Shown: positions 23,453-32,503 of the stretch, piece by piece
How the letters are laid out: the number at the start of each line of letters is the position of its first letter
How positions within the stretch are numbered: position 1 is the stretch's first letter
DNA from: Diphasiastrum complanatum
Taxonomy: Eukaryota; Streptophyta; Lycopodiopsida; Lycopodiales; Lycopodiaceae
Assembly: GCA_029204225.1 (NCBI GenBank)
Contig: CM055103.1
Coordinates: 51,859,145 to 51,923,144 of the forward strand
Direction: 5' to 3'
DNA length: 64,000 bases
Notes under the pieces: generated by a model
Seen by the model: only the letters and a program-made list of their open reading frames with translations
Database searches by the model: none
Told to the model about the DNA's origin: nothing
Program-made: the position numbers and the translations under genes

Positions 23453-26201
23453 TAGGCAAAGAGAGGGTGAAAGTGCTCATGCATTTATCTTGAGAGTTAA
23501 GTCCCTAAGTGATGATTTAGCATGCATTGATGAGAACATAAAAGATGGTGAAATAGTCCAAGTTATGTTGAATGGTTTGCTAAATGAACATGCTAACCTT
23601 GTGCAAAGTTTTGCCATTCAAAGAGTCTTGCCAAGTGTGGTTGACTTGCAAGAAATCTTATTGGCTGAAGAACATAGGTTGCAATCAAAGCTTGATGGTG
23701 CATCCTTGCAAGGTGGAGGTGAAGAGGCTTTCTTCACAAAAGGCAAATTCAAGGGCAAAGGTAAAGGCAAAGGGAAATGGTCCAAAGGTGGTAACTTTGA
23801 TCATGATGATCACTCTTCCTCTTCCTCTTCTACTAAGAACAATAAGTCAAAGTTCAAGTGCTTTTATTGTGGGATAAAAGGACATTTTGCAAATGAATGC
23901 CATAAGAAACAAAATGCTAGATCTAGGTTGAGATCTAATGTACTTCTTGGAGATGATAATTGTTGTGCTAACTTGGCAAGCTTTGGTGAATCTATGGTCA
24001 ATTTTTTGGATCCATTGGATCTTGAAGATGGACTAGTGCTACCTACTAGTCAAATGGAGTCATGTGGTGCTAAATTAGTATCATGTTTGAACTCTTCTAC
24101 TCATAGATTTTCAAGTCTTGGTGGCTCTTCAATGGAACTAGATGGCAAGTGCAAAAATGGAAAAGGTAAGGAAGGAGCTAACTTCATCAATGGAGTTGAT
24201 GAAGATTCTTCTTTGGAAGTGATTGTTGCTAATGACTTGTTTGTTCATATGGAAAAAGATGGAGATGCTAAGTGTCATTCTTTGCAAGAAGATAGTTGTT
24301 CTTCTATCTTTCATATTGATGTATGTAATCATGTGGGAAAAGATGATGGTGCTTTGAGCATGCTTGAAGGAAATGGTTCTTTTACATCTTTTTGTGATAA
24401 AGTCATTTGTGCAACAAGTGGTGTCACATTTCTTCATAAAAAGAGTAGATCAAAGGTTTCTATCATGAGACTTGGTGAGGGAGATCACAAGTCAAAAGGA
24501 AGAGAAGTATGTGAAGTGTTCAAAGTAGGATGTACTTTGAATGATGTTTTTATGAACGATAGTGAGGAAGAATCATTATCATATGACTCATTACCTAAAT
24601 CATTGAGTAGAAGTTCATGTTTGAAAAGAGAGAGTACTTCAATCACTCTTATGTTGAAGGTACTAAGGATTCTTTTCTTGGCTTCTAATATTCAAGAGTC
24701 TTCTACTTCTTATGGTGCAACTATCAAGAGGGAGGTTTCTAACTTTTGTGGTGCTAGCATTAAGAGGGAGTCTTGTGAAGGAAAGGGCAATGGAAGAGTG
24801 GTTCTTGGGAAGATCCAAAGCATGGATCTAACATCTCTTCATCAACTCAAAGCATTCTATGATTGTGGTGGATTGTTCATTCATGGTCAAGATGGCAAAA
24901 GGTTGGTTGAAGAAGACTACATGGAGCAACTCAAGTGGCAACTTCTTCAAGGCAAGGGAGATATCATTGGTGAGCTTATTGAGGTTTGTTATGAACTCAA
25001 GAGGGCTGTTTTGATTAGGTTTGATACTCATCTTCACCTACTCTACTTCATGTTAAATGGAAATGTTGGAATCTATCTTTTGGTTTATGATGGTGGCATT
25101 GTTTTCACTAACTATAGTGAAGGGTCAAATTTGAGCATTGATGAGATCTTGTGGGATCTTAATCATGTGTTTGAGAGGGAGTATCTTCAGAGTTTCAGAT
25201 CTGAAGATGTTCACATATGCAAGATCTTTGATGTCTTATTGGAAGATCAAGAGGTTGATCTTGGATTGCTTCATCAACACCAAGAGACAAGTGGCAATTC
25301 GAAGCTAGTGAAAAGCATCAAAGAAGAGACAAATGGTCAAGGCATTTTGGATCTGTTTTTACAGGTTCTTGAAGGTTCAAGTAAGGTCTTTGGAGCTGCA
25401 AGGAAGTGTCTTCTTACTCTACCTCACTTGCCTAATCTCATGTATGAACATTGTTATGTCAATGTGTTGAAATTGTCAAATTTCAATAAAACTAGTTCCA
25501 TAGTTTTGCATCCTTTGGATCTTGGAGATGGAATAGTTATCATTGCTGGTTTGTATGATCAAGTACATGAATTCATTCAGATCTTGAAAGGTATTGAAGT
25601 GGTCAATATGTTTTCTTTTGAACAAAGTTCAAGATCTAGTATTCTAGTGTTGGCAAATTGGCAACTTGTTGACATTGTAGGATCAAGCGTTGTGTGCAAA
25701 TCTTGTGGAGGTACTTCAAGTATTTCAAGTTCAGGTTTTGGTCATTCAAATGGAGTAGGGAACACATCTTTTTGGCATTCATTCACTCAAAGGCTTTCAT
25801 GGATTGAAGATCTACAAAGGCAAGGTGGTGATGGAAGTTCATTCATGGAGATACATGTTGCATTCACTATATGTATAGTGAAATGTGGAGGAGGCATGCA
25901 AACACTTGTTGATCACTTTCATTTACAACTTGTTTGCTGCTATTTTACAGAGAAACCAGAGATGGATACATGGAGGAATTCATTAATTGAGATTCTATGT
26001 TCTTTTACATGTACCATTTTTATGATTCTATGTAAAATTGATGTAAGAAATAGTGAAGCATCCTATATGGACACTATTATCTATATCAATTATGTTGTGT
26101 CCTATTTTGTACATATTAGGATCCTTGAGAAGAGATCTATTCTGATGATGGAGATCATTCTTAAGTTGGAACAAAGTAGTGTTGTAAAACTAGCAAGTTA
26201 A
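23397..26201 (+). CDS. 934-codon gag C-terminus + unknown non-pol protein
   Basis: One uninterrupted frame. Residues 1-110 are the second half of gag (ACIDENIKDGEIVQVMLNGL, LPSVVDLQEILLAEEHRLQS); 111-135 are lysine/glycine-rich; an intact CCHC knuckle (CFYCGIKGHFANEC) is at 155-168. From about 175 to 934 no pol motif is present: no DSGA protease, no HHCC or DDE integrase, no YVDD, no RNase H. The segment is rich in S, G, L and D and contains NFLDPLDLEDGLVLPTSQME, EDQEVDLGLLHQHQ, ILDLFLQVLEGSSKVFGAAR and CKIDVRNSEAS, all with relatives in element 2. Residues 535-600 (VCYELKRA...LLVYDGGIVFT) faintly resemble a copia RT palm with YVDD changed to YDGG. The ATG at 23397 is simply the first in the frame. 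Function unknown; the length of the open frame in a young element suggests it was maintained until recently. Confidence 0.8.
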   Translation: MLQMNFSRKLESVRQIFSSRQREGESAHAFILRVKSLSDDLACIDENIKDGEIVQVMLNGLLNEHANLVQSFAIQRVLPSVVDLQEILLAEEHRLQSKLDGASLQGGGEEAFFTKGKFKGKGKGKGKWSKGGNFDHDDHSSSSSSTKNNKSKFKCFYCGIKGHFANECHKKQNARSRLRSNVLLGDDNCCANLASFGESMVNFLDPLDLEDGLVLPTSQMESCGAKLVSCLNSSTHRFSSLGGSSMELDGKCKNGKGKEGANFINGVDEDSSLEVIVANDLFVHMEKDGDAKCHSLQEDSCSSIFHIDVCNHVGKDDGALSMLEGNGSFTSFCDKVICATSGVTFLHKKSRSKVSIMRLGEGDHKSKGREVCEVFKVGCTLNDVFMNDSEEESLSYDSLPKSLSRSSCLKRESTSITLMLKVLRILFLASNIQESSTSYGATIKREVSNFCGASIKRESCEGKGNGRVVLGKIQSMDLTSLHQLKAFYDCGGLFIHGQDGKRLVEEDYMEQLKWQLLQGKGDIIGELIEVCYELKRAVLIRFDTHLHLLYFMLNGNVGIYLLVYDGGIVFTNYSEGSNLSIDEILWDLNHVFEREYLQSFRSEDVHICKIFDVLLEDQEVDLGLLHQHQETSGNSKLVKSIKEETNGQGILDLFLQVLEGSSKVFGAARKCLLTLPHLPNLMYEHCYVNVLKLSNFNKTSSIVLHPLDLGDGIVIIAGLYDQVHEFIQILKGIEVVNMFSFEQSSRSSILVLANWQLVDIVGSSVVCKSCGGTSSISSSGFGHSNGVGNTSFWHSFTQRLSWIEDLQRQGGDGSSFMEIHVAFTICIVKCGGGMQTLVDHFHLQLVCCYFTEKPEMDTWRNSLIEILCSFTCTIFMILCKIDVRNSEASYMDTIIYINYVVSYFVHIRILEKRSILMMEIILKLEQSSVVKLAS

Positions 26202-26214
26202 GTTGAAGAGGGAG
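26202..26214 (+). other. polypurine tract, element 1
   Basis: GTTGAAGAGGGAG just before the 3' LTR, one base after the stop codon of the long frame. Confidence 0.85.
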
Positions 26215-26861
26215 TGTGAAAATTGTCAACATTTCCTTGTCTAGTTTTAGGCCAAAATTGCTAAAAATGGCACATAGTTTAGGATCTGACTTTTCACACG
26301 TGTGAAACAGGTCTAGATATTTTTAGTAAGTGTATTTTTTCAGTATGAAGAAGTGTCAAACTTCAAGACCTTCGAAATGAGTCCATTTTCATGTATTTTG
26401 GACATATATGCCAATTTTACCTATATAGGGCATATTTTAGGTAAGGAGGGTCTAGAGAGAGGAGAGAGAGTCATCTCTCTCAGCTATATATAGCAGGTAG
26501 GCCGTGGAGAAACAGGTTGGAGCAGATCCATTGTATTCATTTGCTTAATGAGAGATTTTTCTATTGGGTTCTCCTTCCATTGTTGGCATTGTGTAGTGAT
26601 TGAGTTCAAGCTTTGTGTGTATGATCTTAGGTGCTTTCCAAAAGTGGTAGGCTGATGTATTATGGACTGTATAATGCTATTTTGGGCCGCACTTGATGTT
26701 TATGGAAGTTTCCGTTTGTGATAAATGCTTTTTGATCAAGTTCTTTGCATTCTAGGTAGCATAGAATGTGTTGCCAATTCCTAGATTATGTAGTTTGGAG
26801 TGCAAGCATTCAAGCCAATGATCTTGGAGTTTAGATCCACTTAGGATCTGTATTTTTCACA
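26215..26861 (+). repeat. 3' LTR of element 1
   Basis: 647 bp. Compared with the 5' LTR it has one extra base near 26638 and a few substitutions (for example CCGTTTG for CCATTTG, CTAGATT for CTAGCTT). Followed by the GGTAG duplication. Confidence 0.95.
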
Positions 26862-26866
26862 GGTAG

Positions 26867-27130
26867 CTCACATTATCAAAGAGACACGATCAGAAATCTA
26901 TGATTATACTTAGACCTAGATTTATATGAGTGTCAAGACTTGGGTCAGATTCTGACGTGCACCTTAGAAACTGGTTCTTGCCACAATTTCCCAATCACCG
27001 GACTTCCAGCTTGGGATTTTTTGCCAGGACGTCAGATTCTGACGCGTCGAATTGTGATGGATTATAAAATTTTCAAAAATATGTCTGATGTCCACGTCGG
27101 AATCCGTTCGATATATTATTGTGATTGTAT
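26867..27130 (+). mobile_element. rest of TNP2 copy A tail and CACTA subterminal repeats
   Basis: 26867-26940 resumes the transposase tail (CTCACATTATCAAAGAGAC..., as at 39697). From 26940, GTCAGATTCTGACG and GTCGGAATCCG motifs reappear, the same palindrome type as at 16.9 kb, so this should be the distal subterminal region of the CACTA element. The TAGTG terminus itself is missing: the next sequence, from about 27131, is LTR. Confidence 0.6.
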
Positions 27131-27560
27131 CTACCAAAAACTCGTATACTACACTTTCTCACACTTTTCAAAAGTATTTATTTAAATGTTTTAAGACTAA
27201 TATAACTTTAAAAAGTCAAACTCTAAGTCTAATATGAAATTGGCCCAACACATGCTCTGATACCATGTGAATAATTTCAGATCATTTAAGATCCAAATCC
27301 ATAATCTGATGTTTGGTTAGAAGTAGATCAATCCTACCAATGCTGCCAATGTAGAAAAGTCAACAGGTTCTACTTAATAAAGAGATGCAAACTCAATAGG
27401 AACCTGATCAAACAACAAACATATGATATAATGAAGTTGTTGTCCGTACATAAATAGTAAGCTACTGTATTTCATACGTGTGGATCTGAAAATAGCATAA
27501 AATGAGCACTCTACATACATGATTGCAAGATCTCACAAATATAGTGCACCAATGGATAGA
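27131..27560 (-). mobile_element. rearranged LTR-PBS-LTR remnant (element 2 family)
   Basis: On the minus strand an LTR end (27560-27266, finishing ...AATTATTCACA) is followed by TGGTATCAGAGC (27265-27254), and then within a few bases by an LTR-internal stretch (ATTAGACTTAGAG.TTGACTTT, about 27245-27131) that normally lies early in the LTR. The whole internal region is missing. Confidence 0.65.
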
Positions 27561-27562
27561 TG

Positions 27563-28700
27563 TGTGAAAGATTTCAACTATTTTAGTCAAAGTTACATCT
27601 ATCAAGGATTTGGAGGAGATATCAATGCTAGAGTATGCTAGATTGACTTCTATTCAAAAATCAAGTTGTTTGCAGATGTAGATTGGATCTTTTGTAGTTT
27701 AGAACTCAATTTAGGTCAATGAACTTGAGGAATTCTAATTTCACACCATATTTGCTGGAATAGCCGATATTTTATGCATTAGCAAGGTCTCACTTGAGGC
27801 TATAAGATTCTATATCAAGTTATTGGCAATTGCATGTAGAATTTAATATATTCAATTTGTTGTGATTTTGTCAAAACCCTAATTTTGATTGGATATCTAT
27901 TTTGTGAGGTTATTGAACTTCATTAGAATGTGTTTCAATCTTAGGAAGTGGCAAGAGTCATTAGATTAAAAATAGATCATAGGTTGATCAAGATTTCTAC
28001 ATTCTATGTGTTGGTTTGCTAGTTATAAGTGCTAGAAGAGAATTGAGAGGTTCCATATCTTTGTGATTTCTTTCTGAAAACATTTGTTGTATTTCGAAGT
28101 ATTCTTTGAACATTGGAACAGGCTGAAAGAGAAGGATCAAGTCATTGCAACATGACTACATCAAGTGGATACATGCTGGAAGGCAATGATAGGATTATCT
28201 CAAGCAAGTATTCATTGTGGAAAGTGAGGATGGAGATCACTTATTGAGATGAATGATGCTTTGGATATTGTTGTAGGTTTGGAGGAGAGGCCAGCAACAC
28301 AACAAGAACAATTGAAGTATGACAAGAAAGCTAAAAGAGCTCTACACATGATAAAGATGAATGCTACCAATGAACTTATCCAGGAAGTTGGTAAGAGTAT
28401 TTCATCAAAGGATGCCTGGGATTCATTTAAGAAGCTTTATGAATCCAAGTCTACTTCTAGAGTATTGACTCTAAGAAGACAAATCTTTCAAAGTTTTCAA
28501 AAGAATTAAGAGAGTCCAAATACTTTTGTTTTGAGAGTGAGGCTTTGATGATGAGTTAGCTTGCATTGATGAGAGAATTAAGGAAGGAGAGCTTGTTCAA
28601 GTTATTCTTAATGGTTTGTTGGATGCTCATGCTAACATTAACATTGTACAAAGTCTTGTCATTCAAGTCTAGTCTACATTTGGTTTATGATCAATCAATC
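27563..28700 (+). pseudogene. leader and gag fragment (element 2 family)
   Basis: Starts with about 25 bp like an LTR start (TGTGAAAGATTTCAACTA), then leader sequence as in element 2 (CATCTATCAAGGATTTGGAG). Gag follows at 28152: MTTSSGYMLEGNDR, a frameshift at about 28243, then MNDALDIVVGLEERPATQQE and KKLYESKSTSRVLTLRRQIF to 28509, and broken pieces to 28700. It keeps the gag part that element 1 has lost. Confidence 0.85.
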
Positions 28701-31245
28701 AATCACTCTTCTGAGTCATTAATAGACTCAAGTAAGGTTCAAAGTACTGTACTTTGTCATAGACCACTGGACTGCTCAATTTCCTAATCATTATTTAGCC
28801 TATAATTATAACTTTCAACTTGTTGAGTTTCTAATGATGTTTGTGTGGAGAGTTGCTTTAGCTTTTTCTTTGCATGATTTAGTTGATCAACAAATCTATG
28901 TGTGTGAATTGGTGGTTTTGTTTTGAGATTTGTGACTTGGTATTAGAGCCTTGATTTGCAGAATCATCTTCAGAGTGATAGATTCGGGGCTTCTAGCTGT
29001 GTGGAAATTCAAGAAAAGAAATTCAAGCAAATTCTCGATGATACTCTATGCTTTTTGTCAAAAGCAAGATTTGTGGCTTTGAAAATTTGCAAATTGCTTG
29101 TAATTTATCAGTTTTATGTGACAAATTGAGTCAAATTCCTTTTAGTATGCATGTTTTTTCTTAGAAGAAAACATATATGAGGCATCACAATGAAATTTGT
29201 ACAATAGAAAGATAATTGTGAGGTCAAGATTATGATGAAGGATGCATGTTAGGATTTCATCCACAAAACCCAAGAACTTTCTCATAGAAAAAAGAATAAT
29301 AATATTGTAAAAAGTTATAGTTGAGTGTCCTAGTATTACAAATCTGCAAATCATAGCCCATGGGTGCCTGCGAACTAGGGAGAGAGCATGATTGATCCAT
29401 CTCTAGGAAGACATAACCAAAAATGAATTTTTTGAGATAAAGACAGAGATAGAAGGACGCTTGGCTAGAATGAGCACATAGCATATTATGAGATTTGGTG
29501 CTTGGATGAAGTTGCTTCAATGCATAGCCCCATTCTAAGCTATTAGATTTTGTAGTTGATAGTCAATGATAACTCATTTCATGAAAAGGAATTTCTTCCA
29601 TGCAGCAAGTGAAAAATCCTAATGCGCAAAATATTGTGTAGTCTTGTTGGTGAAAATCCAACACCACTACATGATTCATTTGAGATATTTTAGAAAATTT
29701 CAAAAACTTTGAATTGATACTCACAAATATTTCATAAGTTGTGATTGAAACTAGCAAAAAGATGGTAGCTCTGATTATGTAAATTTATGTTCCAGCTTGA
29801 TGCAAACACTATATAGTTTTCTCATAATGATGATTGTGTTGTTAGAAATATTTCTCTTTTGTTATATATGTGGTATTATATAGAGAATAGGTTGTCTTTC
29901 TTCTTGTTATAAGTTCTAATGATTTTATTTGTAGAAGACTTAAGCATAGAATCTTAATTGTTTGTCTAAATAAAATAGGATGTCGATGCATAAAACCTCA
30001 TAAAAAATAGAATACAATCTCAATACGAACCAATTTAAGATCATGGAGAAGGAAAGATATATGGAGTAGAATTAGTGGACGTAGTAATATGAAAAGAGTT
30101 GATAACATGGGAGAAATGAAATTTTAAGATGCAATGTATGCTTTCACGACAATACAATAATCACAATGGCACTAGCATAACAACAATGTAATTTTTTTTT
30201 TGGCACATACCGAGTGCATTGGTGGTAGTATTATAGCATGTTGATTTCATTTGTTTGATTAGGTTTGAACAATTTCATATGTATGTCATATCATCAAAAT
30301 GACAGTGCTTATGCCAAATGTGACAAACAAAAATAAAAAGTAATGAATATAAAGTTAGAAGCATAACACCAACAATCAGTTGGAGGACAGTAGGACAGAG
30401 AAAATGTTTTAAATAAACTAAAAATGTCAAATGGCCACATAAGAATACTCGATGAAAAAAAATCGTCTAAAGATTGCAATACTCACAATTCAAGATCCAC
30501 TTGCGATCTATAGGAGGTGCCTCTGGTGGTCAACTTGATCGATCCTTTGACCAAACCATTTGTATGTCAATAGCAAAAATACATTAGTAACCATAAAAAA
30601 ATGTGATGACTAATAGACAACGTCAAACAACAATAACAATAACATAAGTTGCAAGAAGAAAAATTAAGAAACGCCTGTTTGTATAAGTCAAAAATTCATA
30701 ACTAAATATGAGAATACAAAATTTTAACACCTCGATATTGAGAGGCACCAACAATATAAAAGAGCTTTAGAATTCAATTTCTTAGAAACATTACAATAAC
30801 AAGAATATAATGATATCCAATAAGGTTGACAATAGACTAGAAATAGAACAAAGGGATCGATATCATTGCACTTAGCTATTTGGAAGCATACATTAATCAA
30901 ATCATTAAAAATCCTATGATTAATGGATGTACAAACTTCATCTAGAAGAAACTTTCAGATTACATGTTTGTCAGATTGCATTCATAATTGTAGAAGTTAG
31001 TCGCAACATTAACCTTCAATGGATAGATCATGCCAAGGACTTGATGTTGTGCATACCATAGTGTCTAGATCTGTAGGTTCACTTCCTATCAAGTTTTGGC
31101 ACCTATACTTTAGTTAATGTTGATTTGTTGCAAATTTGGAAGCATAATTCAGCTAGTACTGTATTATGATATGATATTTCTGGAAGTATCAAATAAATGC
31201 CTTCAAGGATGCTTCAGGTTGTGGTTGCAACAAGAGATACTTAGA

Positions 31246-31246
<1 letters not shown>
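28701..31246. other. AT-rich stretch without a recognised gene
   Basis: Short frames only, none resembling a known protein. TTGGTATTAGAGCC at about 28939 is a near match to the copia primer site and may be the relic of another LTR element. Confidence 0.4.

Positions 31247-31295
<49 letters not shown>
31247..31295. repeat. (AG)n microsatellite
   Basis: About 24 uninterrupted AG units in an otherwise non-coding region. Confidence 0.97.
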
Positions 31296-31297
<2 letters not shown>

Positions 31298-32209
31298 CTT
31301 GGATAAATTTTCTTATAAAGTGTCAAAGCTCTAGCTCCTAACTCTCCCTTTGTTCTTTTTAACTTTTGTTTATTACATTTGGCCTTTTGAATTGATATGA
31401 ATCTTGTGGATACATGATATATTACTTTGTTATAGCATCGATGATGCTATAGTAGCACTTGATACTGCATAATGGAGGTTCACTTTGTGAGCTTTCATTG
31501 AACAATGTACGATTAGCTAGTAACTTCTACGTCGTAAAATTGCTCCCATTTTCAAATGTTTGAATTCAACTCTTGAATGCATAAAAGTTTTGTGCATGGA
31601 AATTTTCTAGAAATTATTTCGTATTTAGGACCATGATTTCTCGTGATGTTGATGAGCTTGCTAGGGCACCACAGGGATGAGCACAAAGGGAATGTATTCA
31701 TTTCCTAGCATGAAGGTTAGCAATGGAGCACTATGTGTCTCAAATTGTGCCACCAATCACCATTTGAATTGCCAACAGCAATATACTTTATATGGATTTT
31801 AGGATGATGGCTTATGTTTACTTATTTGATCACATTGGTGTAGATTTATAATAAAAAAAATATGGAAATGTTACAATTATAGTAAAGAGCATCACCACAT
31901 TAGACATAACACACACAATCGTGAGTGCTACCCAAAGATATACGACGTTTCTCTTTCAAAGCCGTCAGACAATCTTCCTTGTGCTAGTTCTTTTTGCCTC
32001 CTCTAAGTCTATGCTTATCTTCCTTTTGCTCAGTTCAACAAGATTAAGTGGTACTACAACACCCAGAGCAACCTTTACCATCAAAGATTCGGCGATTACA
32101 TCCTGCCTCTGGCCGTCATTGATGTAAGTAAAGTAACACAAAAGCATTACCTCTCAAAAAACGAAGCAATCACAAAGACACGAATGCAAGATCTCTGCTC
32201 ACGAAGACA
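31296..32209. other. spacer with a possible exon fragment
   Basis: Mostly AT-rich. From 31920 to 32118 the plus strand reads CYPKIYDVSLSKPSDNLPCA and, after one stop, FNKIKWYYNTQSNLYHQRFG and DYILPLAVIDV before GTAAGT, a good donor. It could be an exon of a captured gene; I do not recognise the family. Confidence 0.25.
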
Positions 32210-32503
32210 AACAGAATAGTCAGCAAATTATTATTTGTATTTGAATTCATTGTTTAGTATTTATCCTGATTAATATATCAAACTTCAAGTTTCAAGAAGA
32301 TCAAGAAAGGGTGTCATATGCTCTGAAGTACTTAGTAGATACAGAATTTAAGAGCAACAGTCAAAAAGCATACAATATTGAAAGAAGACATGAGACTAGT
32401 CATTAGAACCTTCAGACAACTGAAGTACATTCGATTGAAAACTATGCAGCGGTACATTTGTATTTATTGATTGACTCAGCCTCTCACAAGCTGACACGTG
32501 TCA
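32210..32503 (-). mobile_element. 3' LTR of element D (edges approximate)
   Basis: The minus strand has a G-rich tract (CGTGGGAACGTGGGG) followed by TGACACGTGTCAGC at 32503. The lower edge is not fixed, because no second LTR is in the window. Confidence 0.45.

Larger units (their letters stand above)
21371..26861 (+). mobile_element. LTR retrotransposon element 1 (gag + non-pol ORF)
   Basis: A structurally complete 5.5-kb element: LTRs at 21371-22016 and 26215-26861, both TGTGAA...TTTCACA, primer site next to the 5' LTR, polypurine tract before the 3' LTR, and GGTAG target duplications at 21366-21370 and 26862-26866. The LTRs differ by only a few substitutions and one 1-bp indel over about 646 bp, so the insertion is recent compared with its surroundings. 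It lacks protease, integrase, RT and RNase H and so must depend on another element's enzymes. The gag and priming features place it with Ty1/copia. Confidence 0.93.
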
